Source of the DNA: Paenibacillus sp. E222
GTDB taxonomy: Bacteria > Bacillota > Bacilli > Paenibacillales > Paenibacillaceae
Reading direction: 5' to 3'
Length of the DNA: 64,000 bases
Assembly: GCF_013401555.1 (NCBI RefSeq)
Contig: NZ_CP058552.1
Span: 3,286,001-3,350,000 of the forward strand
Within the stretch, counting starts at the first letter, position 1; each line of letters begins with the position of its first letter. The position numbers were made by a program, and so were the translations under genes. Below the pieces are notes generated by a model. It worked only from the letters and a program-made list of their open reading frames with translations, was not told the origin of the DNA and made no database searches. Below are positions 17,669-27,565 of the stretch, piece by piece.

Positions 17669-17962
17669 ATGTTAAACGGTAAACAAAAGCGCTTTTTGCG
17701 TTCACAGGCACATCATCTAACCCCTGTATTTCAAATTGGCAAAGGGGGAACGAATGAGCATCTGTTCCGTCACATCGAAGACGCGATTGAGAAGCGCGAA
17801 TTGATGAAAGTGCAAGTGCTCAACAACAATGACGAGGACAGAAAAGAGATGGCCGAAGAAGTTGCCCGTGAAACGGGGAGTGAGCTTGTACAAGTCATCG
17901 GTAACACAATCATCCTGTACAAAGAATCGCGCGATAACAAACAAATCGAACTACCTAGGTAA
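17669..17962 (+). CDS. yqeI: YhbY/YqeI RNA-binding protein
   Basis: 97 residues, the usual length of the CRS1-YhbY (CRM) domain family, which binds ribosomal precursor RNA of the large subunit. Motifs: LNGKQKRFLRSQAHHLTPVFQIGKGG and ELMKVQVLNNNDED, ending VIGNTIILYKES. ATG at 17669 has AAGGAG upstream; the open frame to 17624 is not used. Separated from aroE by a structured repeat, so it may have its own promoter. Followed 15 nt later by nadD. Confidence 0.93.
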   Translation: MLNGKQKRFLRSQAHHLTPVFQIGKGGTNEHLFRHIEDAIEKRELMKVQVLNNNDEDRKEMAEEVARETGSELVQVIGNTIILYKESRDNKQIELPR

Positions 17963-17977
17963 GGGAGAGTGGCGCGA

Positions 17978-18568
17978 GTGAAGATCGGCATCATGGGTGG
18001 TACGTTTGATCCGATCCATATGGGGCACCTGCTGGCAGCCGAAGCGGCCAGGGATTCGCACGCACTGGATGAGATCTGGTTCATGCCTTCCCATGTTCCT
18101 CCTCACAAACGCGGAGCCGGAGCATCGGGACAGCAACGTCTCGAAATGACGGAAGCGGCAGTGAAAGATGTACAGCATTATGAGGTGCTCGGCATTGAGA
18201 TGGAGCTTGGCGGTGTGTCCTATACCATCGATACGATGAAGGAGCTTTGGCGTCGCTATCCGCAGCATGAATTTTATTTCATTGTTGGAGCGGATATGGT
18301 GAATTATCTACCCAAATGGGAACAGATCGAAGAACTCGCTGAACGCTTAACCTTCATCGGTGTGGGACGACCGGGATTCCAGTTACATCTGGATGACCTG
18401 CCGGATGCGTTACAGGATCGGGTACTGTTGGCTGAGATGCCCTTGGTGGACATATCATCGACAGCAGTACGCAGACGGTTCGCCAAAGGGCATTCCGTGC
18501 GCTTTATGATTCCTGATGCAGTCCATCAATATATTGTAAGGAGCGGTTTATATGGAACTAAGCCGTGA
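17978..18568 (+). CDS. nadD: Nicotinate-nucleotide adenylyltransferase
   Basis: 196 residues from GTG 17978, preferred over GTG 17969 because AAGGGAG lies at normal distance only for the former. Forms deamido-NAD from nicotinate mononucleotide and ATP. Nucleotidyltransferase signatures: IGIMGGTFDPIHMGHL near the N-terminus and DISSTAVRRR near the C-terminus. The end overlaps yqeK by 17 nt. Confidence 0.95.
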   Translation: MKIGIMGGTFDPIHMGHLLAAEAARDSHALDEIWFMPSHVPPHKRGAGASGQQRLEMTEAAVKDVQHYEVLGIEMELGGVSYTIDTMKELWRRYPQHEFYFIVGADMVNYLPKWEQIEELAERLTFIGVGRPGFQLHLDDLPDALQDRVLLAEMPLVDISSTAVRRRFAKGHSVRFMIPDAVHQYIVRSGLYGTKP

Positions 18569-19118
18569 CGAACTGATCCACGCTGTCTCCGGTCAAATGC
18601 CGGAGAAGCGTTGGAAGCACACGCTGGGTGTTATGGAGTCGGCAGTGTTGTTGGCTCAAAAATATGGTGCTGATCCTGTAAAAGCGGACCTGGCAGCAAT
18701 ATTGCATGATGTAGCCAAGTATTGGCCCGTTTCCGAGATGGAAGCGGTCATCCGTGACAATGGATTGAACGAAGAACTTTTGCAGCATGACAAGCAGCTC
18801 TGGCATTCCGAAGTGGGAGCCTTTGTTGCGGAGCGTGACTACGGCATTGAAGATAAAGAAATTATTAATGCTATTCGCTGGCATACCTCAGGTCGAGTGG
18901 GCATGAGCCTGCTGGATAAAGTGGTATGTCTTGCGGATTATATTGAACCGGGAAGAGACTTCCCGGGAGTAAATCATATTCGCGAACAGGCTGAGCACAG
19001 TCTGGAAGAAGGTTTAATTGCCGGTTTCGACTCGACGATCAGCTTGTTGATCTCGCAGCGCCGTGTCATTTACCCTTTGACCATGTTGTCGCGGAATGAC
19101 TTGATTGCACATTTATAG
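18552..19118 (+). CDS. yqeK: HD-domain Ap4A hydrolase YqeK
   Basis: 188 residues. HD motifs: RWKHTLGVMESAVLLA (first His), AAILHDVAKYWP (HD), LWHSEVGAFVA and IRWHTSGRVGMS, followed by CLADYIEPGRDFPGV. This set is typical of YqeK, which hydrolyses diadenosine tetraphosphate symmetrically to two ADP. Start ATG 18552 lies inside the 3' end of nadD with TAAGGAG upstream. Same operon. Confidence 0.93.
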   Translation: MELSRDELIHAVSGQMPEKRWKHTLGVMESAVLLAQKYGADPVKADLAAILHDVAKYWPVSEMEAVIRDNGLNEELLQHDKQLWHSEVGAFVAERDYGIEDKEIINAIRWHTSGRVGMSLLDKVVCLADYIEPGRDFPGVNHIREQAEHSLEEGLIAGFDSTISLLISQRRVIYPLTMLSRNDLIAHL

Positions 19119-19140
19119 ATTAGATTATGGAGGTTGGTTC

Positions 19141-19488
19141 ATGACAGTATCATCGAAAGAACTTATGAATATGGCGGTTGCTGCCGCTGACGATAAAAAG
19201 GCATCCAACATTGTAGCACTGGATCTGATTGGCATCTCGCTGGTAGCGGACTATTTTGTTATCTGTCACGGGAATTCTGATACTCAGGTACAGGCGATTG
19301 CAACAGAGATTCGCAAACAGGCGCATGCAGCCGGCGTGAATATCAAAGGCATCGAAGGTATGGATTCGGCACGTTGGGTATTGATGGATATGGGTGATGT
19401 GGTTGTTCATATCTTCCACCGCGACGAGCGTGAGTATTACAACATTGAACGACTGTGGTCTGATGCCAAAGTGGTGGAAACGGTATGA
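19141..19488 (+). CDS. rsfS: Ribosome silencing factor RsfS
   Basis: 115 residues from ATG 19141 with GGAGG upstream. RsfS binds ribosomal protein uL14 and blocks subunit joining under poor nutrient supply. Motifs: LIGISLVADYFVICHGNSDTQ, EGMDSARWVLMDMGDVVVHIF and REYYNIERLW. Overlaps the next gene by ATGA. Corresponds to B. subtilis yqeL. Confidence 0.95.
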   Translation: MTVSSKELMNMAVAAADDKKASNIVALDLIGISLVADYFVICHGNSDTQVQAIATEIRKQAHAAGVNIKGIEGMDSARWVLMDMGDVVVHIFHRDEREYYNIERLWSDAKVVETV

Positions 19489-20390
19489 GTTTGATCGCAG
19501 GAACAGTCGTCAACTTGCCGGTTTCACGTGAAGTGTCTCCATTTGGCTACTTTTTGACGACAGGATCAGAAGATGTACTGCTTCACTATACGGAGCTTAC
19601 AAGGGACGTTAAAATTGGAGAAACGCTGGAGGTCTTTCTGTTCTTTGATACGGAAGATCGCCTGGCGGCAACCATGAAAAAACCATATCTCACTCTTGGC
19701 GAAATGGCACGTCTGGTTGTGGCTGATATTCACCCACGCCTCGGCTGTTTCCTCGAGATGGGGCTTGGGCGGCAATTGCTGCTCCCGATTCGTGAATTGC
19801 CTGAGTTGGAAGAATTACGTCCTCATGTAGGCGATGAAGTTTTTGTTCTTATGGAACATGACAAGCAAGGACGTTTGCGGGCGAAATTGGCTGGGGAACG
19901 TGAGCTTGCACCATTGTCCTTCCATGCGCCAACCTCCTGGGTTAACGAATGGGTTGAAGCAACGGTGTACAAGCCACTTCAGATGGGTACTTTTGTGCTT
20001 GTTGACGGTGGAGTGCTGGGCTTTGGCGCTATTGGCATGATTCATTCCTCGGAACGAAATCGTATGCTGCGCCTAGGTGAAAAGGTGAAATGCCGGGTAA
20101 CCATGGTACGTGAAGATGGACGTGTCAATCTGGCGATGTCTCCTCTCAAAGAGGTTGGTCGCAATGAAGATGCAGACAAACTGCTTGCTTTCATGAAAGA
20201 GCGCCCTACGGGCGGCATGCCGTATTCGGATGCAACCCCGCCGGACATCATCAAGCAGCGCTTTGGTATCAGTAAATCCGCGTTCAAGCGGGCATTGGGC
20301 AAACTGATGAAGGATGGTCTAGTAACGCAGAAGGAAAACTGGACCTATCTGACAGAGTCTGTACCTCAGGATCAGAACGAAGATAAGTAA
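19485..20390 (+). CDS. cvfB: S1 RNA-binding protein, CvfB/YitL family
   Basis: 301 residues. Contains consecutive S1-like OB folds (about 1-60, 70-135 and 145-215: EATVYKPLQMGTFVLVDGGV ... GEKVKCRVTMVREDGRVNLAM) and a C-terminal winged-helix part (DIIKQRFGISKSAFKRALGK). CvfB-type proteins bind RNA and affect virulence and stress genes in staphylococci; the job here is not known. Overlaps rsfS by 4 nt and ends in a terminator at 20440, so it closes the ribosome/NAD operon. Confidence 0.88.
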   Translation: MSLIAGTVVNLPVSREVSPFGYFLTTGSEDVLLHYTELTRDVKIGETLEVFLFFDTEDRLAATMKKPYLTLGEMARLVVADIHPRLGCFLEMGLGRQLLLPIRELPELEELRPHVGDEVFVLMEHDKQGRLRAKLAGERELAPLSFHAPTSWVNEWVEATVYKPLQMGTFVLVDGGVLGFGAIGMIHSSERNRMLRLGEKVKCRVTMVREDGRVNLAMSPLKEVGRNEDADKLLAFMKERPTGGMPYSDATPPDIIKQRFGISKSAFKRALGKLMKDGLVTQKENWTYLTESVPQDQNEDK

Positions 20391-20439
20391 GCAAACGCGT
20401 ATCGTGGATCAAGCATGAGCTTGAAATCCATAAGTCAAG

Positions 20440-20485
20440 GCAGGGCAAGGCTGGGTGAACTCCGGACGCCCCTGCTTTTTCTTTT
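20440..20485 (+). terminator. Terminator after cvfB
   Basis: GCAGGGC pairs with GCCCCTGC around a roughly 21-nt loop, followed by TTTTTCTTTTG. Confidence 0.75.
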
Positions 20486-20530
20486 GTTCAAAAGAGATTT
20501 GAAAATGAAATTGAAAGTGCGGTGCCTGAC

Positions 20531-21301
20531 ATGTCTTACCGGAAATTTGCCTATGTGTACGATGAATTAATGGAGGATATGCCTTATCCGGACTGGATAA
20601 GGTTTGCGAGAACGGCTTGGGAACGACATGGCATGCCGAAAAGTGTGGCTGAACTGGGCTGTGGAACCGGCTCAATTACGATCCCACTGGTGAACTCCGG
20701 CTTCGAAGTTACAGGTATTGACCTGTCGGCGGACATGTTGTCTGTTGCGCGCAGTAAAATGGAGGCCACGCCTCAAGGTCACCGCTTATATCGGGAAGGC
20801 AGTGTCCGCTGGGTGCAGCAGGATATGCGGGACTGGAGAGTACCGGAGCCTGTGGACTCGGTGATATCGTTCTGTGATTGCGTGAATTATTTGCTTGAAA
20901 AAGAGGATGTCGTTCGTACCTTTCAGCGTACTTACGAGATGCTGAAGCCGGAGGGCACATTCCTGTTCGATGTACATCACCCGAATACCCTTATTCGATA
21001 CGAAGAGGAGCAACCATTTGTGTTGGACGAGCGCTCTGTATCGTATATTTGGACCTGTGATATGGATCATGATCGGTGTGAGATTGAGCATCATCTAAGT
21101 ATCTTTTCGCGTGTGGCCGAGAGCGGGAAGGATATGTACCAACGTTTTGAAGAGGTTCATGTTCAGCGTGCGTATGATCCGGACTGGATGAAGCTCGAGC
21201 TGACGAAGGCTGGCTTCAGAGATGTATGTGTATATGCTGATTTTGAGTGGAAAGAGGCGGGAGAAGGCGCACAGCGTCTATTCTACGTAGCCGTGAAATA
21301 G
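20531..21301 (+). CDS. yqeM: SAM-dependent methyltransferase YqeM
   Basis: 256 residues from ATG 20531 (GTG 20522 is an alternative; the ribosome site is weak either way). Class I methyltransferase: motif I AELGCGTGSITIPLV, motif II-like VTGIDLSADML, and SFCDCVNYLLEKEDVVRTFQ. The position after the yqeK-rsfS genes corresponds to B. subtilis yqeM. Substrate unknown. It lies between two terminators and so is probably transcribed alone. Confidence 0.88.
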   Translation: MSYRKFAYVYDELMEDMPYPDWIRFARTAWERHGMPKSVAELGCGTGSITIPLVNSGFEVTGIDLSADMLSVARSKMEATPQGHRLYREGSVRWVQQDMRDWRVPEPVDSVISFCDCVNYLLEKEDVVRTFQRTYEMLKPEGTFLFDVHHPNTLIRYEEEQPFVLDERSVSYIWTCDMDHDRCEIEHHLSIFSRVAESGKDMYQRFEEVHVQRAYDPDWMKLELTKAGFRDVCVYADFEWKEAGEGAQRLFYVAVK

Positions 21302-21312
21302 GATTAAGATAT

Positions 21313-21350
21313 AGAACTGTCCTGATGATGTATAAGGGCAGTTCTTTTTC
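21313..21350 (+). terminator. Terminator after yqeM
   Basis: AGAACTGTCC / GGGCAGTTCT around 13 nt, followed by TTTTTCT. Confidence 0.85.
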
Positions 21351-21419
21351 TATAAGAATGTTTTTTTATATGTAATAAGTTATTGCCAGTGAGGTTAAAG
21401 GAAGCCATAATAGTTGAAT

Positions 21420-21433
21420 GGAAAACGTTTTCT
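21420..21433 (+). promoter_or_regulatory. Possible CcpA (cre-like) operator
   Basis: GGAAAACGTTTTCT matches the cre pattern TGWAARCGYTWNCW at all but the first position and is nearly palindromic. It lies 46 nt upstream of the APH-fold gene start. A chance match is quite possible. Confidence 0.3.
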
Positions 21434-21478
21434 AATTAGTGCAATCCTGAAAATTAAAATTCTGGGTGGGGTGCAACA

Positions 21479-22435
21479 ATGGAAAGTACCTACAAAACAA
21501 GGCTGACTTCCGAGCAGTTAGACGGAATTGTGCAGCAGCATTTTAACACAGGTATCCAAGAATACAAAGAGATGATCGACGGCTGGGCAAACCATGCTTA
21601 TTTTATCACCAAGAACGACGGACAGAAGGTAGTACTTAAAATAGCTCCTTCTAATGGCATTAAGCTGATGCGCTGTGAACAGCATGTCATGGTTGCTGAG
21701 GTTGAGGCATTGCGACTCGCGGCAGAACTTCAGGATGTACCCGTTCCCCGGGTATTGGCCTATGATCCATCGCTCACCCTAGTATCGGCAGAATATTTTA
21801 TTATGGAGTACATGCCAGGAAAGCCATACAACAAAGTCAAAGATCAGTACAGTGCAGCAGAGCAGGAATCCATAGAGCAGCAGCTGGGTGCATACAATCG
21901 TCGGATCAATGAAATTAAAGGGGAGAAGTTTGGTTACTTTTCCTCAAAGAAACCGCATTATACGACGTGGAAAGAAGCTTTCCTGAGCCTGATGGATGAT
22001 ATGCTTGCAGATGGCAAAGCAGCGGGTGTGGAATTGTCAATTCGTTATGAGGAGCTGGAGCGTTTAATTCAACAGAAATCGGATGTGCTGGATGATGTCA
22101 AAGAGCCAGTGCTTGTGCATTGGGATTTGTGGGATGGGAATGTATTCGTGGAGGCTGGGCAAATCACGGCGATTATCGATTTTGAACGTTCCCTTTGGGC
22201 AGATCCTCTGATGGAGCACTACTTCAGTCATTTTAATAATACGCCGGGATTCCTCAAAGGCTATGGAAGAGCAGTTACAACAGACAGTGAACGGAAAAGA
22301 AGAAGTTTATATGATCTGTACTTTGATCTGGCGCTGAGAATCGAGTGTCCGTATCGTCAATACGATAACAAGGAACACATTCAGTGGGCGATTGATAATC
22401 TAGAAGAAGGAATCCAGCGATTCCAGTCGTCTTAA
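21479..22435 (+). CDS. APH-fold phosphotransferase (kinase of unknown small-molecule substrate)
   Basis: 318 residues, aminoglycoside phosphotransferase/choline-kinase fold (PF01636). The catalytic loop LVHWDLWDGNVFVE has H-x-D-x5-N, and IIDFERSLWADPLMEHY has the metal-binding Asp of the D-F-G equivalent. The N lobe shows VVLKIAPSNG with the ATP-anchoring Lys. Similar genes in Paenibacillus have no known substrate; resistance is only one possibility and nothing here supports it. Start ATG 21479 with GGGTGGGGTG upstream. Alone between the yqeM terminator and the leuS promoter, possibly under carbon control (cre-like site). Confidence 0.8.
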   Translation: MESTYKTRLTSEQLDGIVQQHFNTGIQEYKEMIDGWANHAYFITKNDGQKVVLKIAPSNGIKLMRCEQHVMVAEVEALRLAAELQDVPVPRVLAYDPSLTLVSAEYFIMEYMPGKPYNKVKDQYSAAEQESIEQQLGAYNRRINEIKGEKFGYFSSKKPHYTTWKEAFLSLMDDMLADGKAAGVELSIRYEELERLIQQKSDVLDDVKEPVLVHWDLWDGNVFVEAGQITAIIDFERSLWADPLMEHYFSHFNNTPGFLKGYGRAVTTDSERKRRSLYDLYFDLALRIECPYRQYDNKEHIQWAIDNLEEGIQRFQSS

Positions 22436-22484
22436 TGTGTATACTGATGCATAGCATTGCTTATAGTCAACAGACCGTGTAATA

Positions 22485-22513
22485 TTGACTTTAATGCTGC
22501 TTTTTTATATAAT
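22485..22513 (+). promoter_or_regulatory. SigA-type promoter of the leuS leader
   Basis: TTGACT, 17-nt spacer, TATAAT. Transcription would start near 22520, at the beginning of the T-box leader. Confidence 0.75.
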
Positions 22514-22519
22514 ATTTCC

Positions 22520-22836
22520 GATCATATCGTATACATATTTCGATGATAAGGATCAGTAGTGAGTCCTGTACATGACAGAGAGCCGGCGGTTGGTGCAAGT
22601 CGGTTGACAGTATTTCACGAACTCGCCTTGGAGAAATGCGGTGATTACACCATCTTGCAACCGACTGAAGTAATACTCGGGATCAGGAATGGAAATCCGC
22701 ATCGGTTAACCGCCGTTACAGGTCCAAAGGGAGTGGATGACGAAGCACGATCGTCCGCTAACTAGGGTGGTACCACGGGAATTCAACCTCTCGTCCCTAG
22801 CGCTGCAAACGCTACGGGATGCTGAGGTTTTTTTGT
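22520..22836 (+). promoter_or_regulatory. T-box leader riboswitch of leuS
   Basis: The roughly 300-nt leader has the conserved T-box sequence AGGGTGGTACCACGGG at 22764-22779, whose bulge reads the 3' end of uncharged tRNA. The specifier triplet is read as CTC (Leu) at 22622-22624 in the ACGAACTCGCC context of stem I. The terminator runs from about 22785, AACCTC...CCCTAGCG with CGCTACGGG...GAGGTT, followed by TTTTTTT. Uncharged tRNA-Leu would favour the antiterminator and allow leuS expression. Confidence 0.93.
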
Positions 22837-22872
22837 TGCAATAAATGCGAATAACCAGAGGAGGAACAATAG

Positions 22873-25317
22873 ATGAGTGAGAATCAACAGCCGAAACACG
22901 GCTACAAGCCACAAGTTATGGAGAAAAGCTGGCAGCAATACTGGGATGACAATAAAACGTTTAAAACGGGTGAGGACCCGGCTAAACCGAAGTTTTATGC
23001 CCTGGATATGTTTCCGTATCCATCTGGCTCAGGCCTGCACGTAGGTCACCCGGAAGGATACACGGCAACGGATATCGTATCCCGTTTCAAACGTATGCGC
23101 GGCTTCAATGTATTGCATCCAATGGGTTGGGACGCTTTCGGCCTGCCTGCTGAGCAGCATGCATTGGATACTGGTGAGCATCCACGACATATTACCTTCC
23201 GCAATATTGACAATTTCCGTCGCCAGATCAAATCACTCGGTTTCTCTTATGACTGGGATCGGGAGATCAGTACAACAGACCCTGACTACTACAAATGGAC
23301 GCAATGGATCTTCATCCAATTGTACAATAAAGGCCTGGCTTACGTAGATGAAGTACCTGTGAACTGGTGCGAAGCTTTGGGTACGGTACTGGCGAACGAA
23401 GAAGTTATCGACGGTAAGAGTGAGCGTGGTGGACATCCGGTCGTTCGTAAACCGATGCGCCAATGGGTATTGAGAATTACGGAATATGCAGAGCGTTTGC
23501 TGGAAGACCTGGAAGAGCTGGACTGGTCGGAAAGTATCAAGGATATGCAGCGCAACTGGATCGGTAAATCAACCGGGGCGGAAGTTACTTTTGCCATTGA
23601 GGGTCATGAAGAAGTTATTAAAGTGTTTACGACACGTGCAGATACTTTGTTTGGCGCAAGTTATGCTGTATTGGCACCTGAGCATGAGCTGGTGGAAGTC
23701 ATTACAACGGCTGAACAGCGTGAAGCAATCAAGGCATATCAGGAACAGGCTGCTCGTAAAAGCGATCTGGAACGCACCGATTTGGCTAAAGACAAAACGG
23801 GTGTGTTCACAGGAACTTATGCAATCAATCCGGTAAACGGAGCGAAGGTGCCTATCTGGATCGCCGATTATGTTCTGGCTGGATACGGCACAGGGGCGAT
23901 CATGGCTGTTCCGGGACATGACGCTCGTGACTGGGAGTTTGCGAAACAGTTTGGTCTGGACATCATCGAGGTTGTACAGGGTGGCGACGTGACACAAGAA
24001 GCGTATTCCGGAGACGGACCACATGTGAACTCTGATTTCCTGAACGGATTGAACAACGAAGAAGCGATTGCGAAGATGATTGCCTGGTTGGAAGAGAACG
24101 GAAAGGGACAAGGCAAAACGACCTACCGTCTGCGTGACTGGTTGTTCAGCCGTCAGCGTTACTGGGGTGAGCCAATCCCGATTCTGCATCTGGAAGATGG
24201 GACGATGAAGACGGTGCCGGAAGATCAACTGCCTTTGCTGCTGCCGGATATTGACCAGATCAAACCTTCGGGCACGGGCGAATCACCACTGGCGAATGTT
24301 ACAGAATGGGTGAACACGGTAGATCCGGAAACGGGAATGAAAGCTCGTCGCGAGACGAACACAATGCCACAATGGGCCGGTAGCTGCTGGTATTATCTGC
24401 GCTTTATCGATCCACACAATGACAAGGAACTGATCTCTCAAGAGAAACAGCAGCAGTGGCTGCCGGTTGATCTGTACATCGGGGGAGCAGAGCACGCGGT
24501 GCTTCACTTGCTGTACGCTCGTTTCTGGCATAAAGTGTTGTATGATCTGGGTGTGGTGCATACCAAAGAGCCGTTCCACAAACTGGTCAACCAAGGTATG
24601 ATCCTGGGAACCAACAATGAGAAGATGAGTAAATCCCGTGGTAATGTTATTAACCCGGATGAGATCGTCAATGAATTCGGTGCGGATACATTGCGTCTGT
24701 ACGAAATGTTCATGGGGCCTTTGGAGGCTACAAAACCGTGGAACGCTAACGGGGTTGAAGGTATGCACCGCTTCCTGTCACGTGTATGGCGTCTGTTCAT
24801 CAATGAAGATACAGGTGCAATCAACGACAAGATCACATCAGATGGTGGAACCGATGAGTTCAAGCGCACTGCACACAAGACAATCAAAAAAGTTACAGAG
24901 GATCTGGAACATCTGCGTTTCAACACAGCGATCAGCCAGTTGATGATTTTCATCAACGATGCATACAAAGCAGATACGCTGCCGCGTGAAGCCATGGAGA
25001 ACTTTGTACAGCTGTTGTCACCGCTGGCACCGCATATGGCGGAGGAACTGTGGAGCCGTCTCGGTCATGAAGGTGGAATCTCTTATGTAGCTTGGCCGGA
25101 GTATGATGAGTCCATGACGGTGGACGCCGAAGTGGAAATTGTTGTTCAAGTGAACGGCAAAATTGTAACCCGTGCTACGATCGCGAAGGATCTGGACGCA
25201 CAGGGCATGCAGGACTTTACAATGGAACTGGCACCTGTGAAACAGGCACTGGAAGGCAAGACCATTCGCAAGGTCATTGCCGTTCCAGGCAAACTCGTTA
25301 ATATTGTTGCCGGTTAA
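22873..25317 (+). CDS. leuS: Leucyl-tRNA synthetase
   Basis: 814 residues, full length. Class I motifs: [16 protein letters not shown] (HIGH equivalent) near residue 47 and KMSKSRGNV with the catalytic Lys near 584. The editing (CP1) domain holds [20 protein letters not shown] and [19 protein letters not shown] at 22873 follows AGAGGAGGAAC. Controlled by the T-box leader upstream. Its last 20 nt overlap the convergent comER gene. Confidence 0.97.
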   Translation: MSENQQPKHGYKPQVMEKSWQQYWDDNKTFKTGEDPAKPKFYALDMFPYPSGSGLHVGHPEGYTATDIVSRFKRMRGFNVLHPMGWDAFGLPAEQHALDTGEHPRHITFRNIDNFRRQIKSLGFSYDWDREISTTDPDYYKWTQWIFIQLYNKGLAYVDEVPVNWCEALGTVLANEEVIDGKSERGGHPVVRKPMRQWVLRITEYAERLLEDLEELDWSESIKDMQRNWIGKSTGAEVTFAIEGHEEVIKVFTTRADTLFGASYAVLAPEHELVEVITTAEQREAIKAYQEQAARKSDLERTDLAKDKTGVFTGTYAINPVNGAKVPIWIADYVLAGYGTGAIMAVPGHDARDWEFAKQFGLDIIEVVQGGDVTQEAYSGDGPHVNSDFLNGLNNEEAIAKMIAWLEENGKGQGKTTYRLRDWLFSRQRYWGEPIPILHLEDGTMKTVPEDQLPLLLPDIDQIKPSGTGESPLANVTEWVNTVDPETGMKARRETNTMPQWAGSCWYYLRFIDPHNDKELISQEKQQQWLPVDLYIGGAEHAVLHLLYARFWHKVLYDLGVVHTKEPFHKLVNQGMILGTNNEKMSKSRGNVINPDEIVNEFGADTLRLYEMFMGPLEATKPWNANGVEGMHRFLSRVWRLFINEDTGAINDKITSDGGTDEFKRTAHKTIKKVTEDLEHLRFNTAISQLMIFINDAYKADTLPREAMENFVQLLSPLAPHMAEELWSRLGHEGGISYVAWPEYDESMTVDAEVEIVVQVNGKIVTRATIAKDLDAQGMQDFTMELAPVKQALEGKTIRKVIAVPGKLVNIVAG

Positions 25318-26143
25318 TCTCACCGGCTTTGAATAATTCATCCAGCTTCAACAAATCTTCATCATATTTGTCATGAGTCGTCTGGATCAGACTGTCAAAA
25401 ACACCATTCAGATTTACCCTTAGCAGGGCAAGTGCCTGTGCGGTGATGCCGCCAGGTACAGCCACGCGAGCCTGAAGTTCTTGCGGGGTGTATCCTCCTT
25501 CGGTGAGCAGCTTGCCTGTTCCCAGGAGCATCTCGCCGGCAAGAGCGCAGGCGTCGGCTCGTTTGATATCAGTTAGCTTGACGGCACTCTCAATCCATTG
25601 CTCCAGAAAGAACGATATGAATGCAGGTCCGCAGCTGGAGAAGTCGGATGTGATCCGGGTACAGGCTTCATCCACTTGATAGGGTCTGCCGATATGACTG
25701 AGCAGCCCTTCCAGCACAGCGCGGTCTTCGTTAGTCATTCGCTCACCGTGAATACACAGGGACGCTCCGCTGCCGACCTGGTGCGTAACGCTGGGGATAA
25801 CTTTGGAGACTTTGCAAGGAAGTGAAGATTCCAGATGGCGCAGCTGCACGGGACTGGTGATCGAGACGATTATATGATTGGGATTCACGACAGGCAGGAT
25901 GTCGTCAATGACATGTTTGAATTCAAGTGGCTTCACGCACAAAAAGATGATATTGCTGCGGATGACGGTTTCCCGGTTGCTCTGTGATTCATGCAGACCG
26001 GGGTAACGGAGGGATAACTGCCGTACTTTGGAAGGGGTTCTATTGCTGGCGGCGATCTGCCGTGGCTCAAGTGCACCGGATTGAATCAAGGCATAGATCA
26101 GCAGGCTGCCCATGCTGCCGGTTCCGATAAATCCAACCTTCAT
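25298..26143 (-). CDS. comER: Late competence protein ComER (pyrroline-carboxylate-reductase-like)
   Basis: 281 residues. Rossmann start [19 protein letters not shown] and ProC-type motifs [34 protein letters not shown] and [13 protein letters not shown]. In B. subtilis comER is transcribed divergently from comEA, as here, and has been linked to biofilm and sporulation entry; a P5C reductase activity is not shown. Start at 26143 with GGAGG upstream. The stop lies within the 3' end of leuS, so the convergent genes overlap by 20 nt without a separate terminator. Confidence 0.88.
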   Translation of the reverse strand: MKVGFIGTGSMGSLLIYALIQSGALEPRQIAASNRTPSKVRQLSLRYPGLHESQSNRETVIRSNIIFLCVKPLEFKHVIDDILPVVNPNHIIVSITSPVQLRHLESSLPCKVSKVIPSVTHQVGSGASLCIHGERMTNEDRAVLEGLLSHIGRPYQVDEACTRITSDFSSCGPAFISFFLEQWIESAVKLTDIKRADACALAGEMLLGTGKLLTEGGYTPQELQARVAVPGGITAQALALLRVNLNGVFDSLIQTTHDKYDEDLLKLDELFKAGEINRQQY

Positions 26144-26329
26144 TGTTCAGGCCTCCTTTCATGCTTTACGGTAATGGCGCAGTTCTTTCCCTCTAGTGTA
26201 TGCGTCAGGACCTGCTTCACATGACATGAAAATAGTACAGCTTGGTTTACCAGGCAAGTCCAACGGTTCGGAAGCACCGCCCGTGTTCAGAATAGATTTA
26301 TTTTGAATTCAGGGAGAGGTGTGGAAGAA

Positions 26330-26917
26330 ATGAGATGGAACAAGGGGATGACCATTGTTGCAGCAGTGGTCGGATGTATACTGATATTATGGTCGGGCAA
26401 AAGTGAACAGCCGCCTTCTGGCTGGGAACCTATGCAGCTCGCCACCGAGAAGCCGACGATAGAGCAGGAAACCCCTGCTGTACAGTCGGCTACTTTGGTT
26501 CAGGAACAAACGAAGGCTTCCGATGCAGACCAGCGACCGTCAACAGCAGAGGCCCCTGTAGAGACTAATCGGGTTGATGACACAGGAGGGAAAGTGGCTG
26601 ATCAGACAGTTGCTGGCAACCAAACGGACGTTTCTACTGTTGGAACTCAAACGAAATCGGAGGCAACGGTGGTTTCACCTGACAATAACCAAGTGTTGGT
26701 GAGCAATGAAGCAGTCGACAATGGCAAAATTGATGTCAATACAGCTCCGGCAGCGAAGCTGATGGACCTTCCTGGAATCGGGGAGAAAAAGGCGCAAGCC
26801 ATTATTGATTATCGTAATTCCCATGGTCCTTTTACCAAAGTCAGCGATCTGACCAAAGTGAAAGGAATCGGAATGAAGATGCTGGAGAAAATGGCTCCTT
26901 ATGTGCAGATCAGGTAA
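26330..26917 (+). CDS. comEA: Competence DNA receptor ComEA
   Basis: 195 residues from ATG 26330, preceded by GGGAGAGG (the frame is open to 26303). One N-terminal membrane anchor (GMTIVAAVVGCILILW, about 6-21), a long Gln/Thr/Val-rich linker to about 135, and a C-terminal helix-hairpin-helix DNA-binding domain: KIDVNTAPAAKLMDLPGIGE ... SDLTKVKGIGMKMLEK. Binds incoming double-stranded DNA outside the membrane and passes it to ComEC. The linker is low-complexity and likely spans the wall. Confidence 0.93.
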   Translation: MRWNKGMTIVAAVVGCILILWSGKSEQPPSGWEPMQLATEKPTIEQETPAVQSATLVQEQTKASDADQRPSTAEAPVETNRVDDTGGKVADQTVAGNQTDVSTVGTQTKSEATVVSPDNNQVLVSNEAVDNGKIDVNTAPAAKLMDLPGIGEKKAQAIIDYRNSHGPFTKVSDLTKVKGIGMKMLEKMAPYVQIR

Positions 26918-27012
26918 TCACGCAATATTAAAGATTAGGATATAAGTTGAATTGGAAATGACATAAGAACGAAGGATGGGTTCAACTTGTATCCGATGGG
27001 AGGGAAACGGTT

Positions 27013-27534
27013 ATGAGCACAGCAGAAGTACGCAAAGACTGGGATACGTATTTCATGGACATCGCATATATGGTCTCTACCCGTTCCCGCTGTTCACGCC
27101 GTCATGTTGGCGCTGTACTTGTGCAGGGGAAGAAGCTGCTTGGGACAGCCTATAACGGTGCGCCTATGGGGGTTCCGGACTGCTCCGAAGCAGGATGCAT
27201 GATCTCGGAAGAATACGAGCTGGTGGTAACCGACGGCCAGGAGGAAATGGTCAAAAAGCAACGCTGCATTCGTACCATTCATGCGGAGCAGAATTTGCTT
27301 TTGTTCACCGATCGGATTGACCGCGAAGGCTCTTCTGTATATGTCACGGATGAACCTTGCTGGACTTGCTCCAATATGCTTGCGAATAGCGGTATTACAG
27401 AAATCGTGTTTCATCGCCCGTATCCCAAGGATACAGGCAAGGTGACCAACATGATGAAGCAAAAAGGCATTACGTTTCGTCGGCTGGAAAACTACCAGCC
27501 TCCGCGGGAGACGATGATGACAGTAAGTGACTAG
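27013..27534 (+). CDS. comEB: ComEB, dCMP deaminase family
   Basis: 173 residues. Zinc-dependent deaminase motifs: TIHAEQNLLL (catalytic Glu and His ligand) and EPCWTCSNML (two Cys ligands), with an additional zinc-type stretch PDCSEAGCMIS. Converts dCMP to dUMP; in B. subtilis comEB is in the comE operon but dispensable for transformation. ATG 27013 is preceded by GGGAGGG. A terminator lies between it and comEC. Confidence 0.92.
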   Translation: MSTAEVRKDWDTYFMDIAYMVSTRSRCSRRHVGAVLVQGKKLLGTAYNGAPMGVPDCSEAGCMISEEYELVVTDGQEEMVKKQRCIRTIHAEQNLLLFTDRIDREGSSVYVTDEPCWTCSNMLANSGITEIVFHRPYPKDTGKVTNMMKQKGITFRRLENYQPPRETMMTVSD

Positions 27535-27565
27535 AACCAATATAAAATTCAAATTTGCGGGGAAG

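Noticed and set aside
21479..22435. Aminoglycoside resistance gene
   Set aside because: The fold is shared by many metabolite kinases; no resistance-specific motif or mobile context is present.
23569..24228. 219-codon minus-strand frame inside leuS
   Set aside because: Antisense to a highly conserved gene, no ribosome site or recognisable motif.
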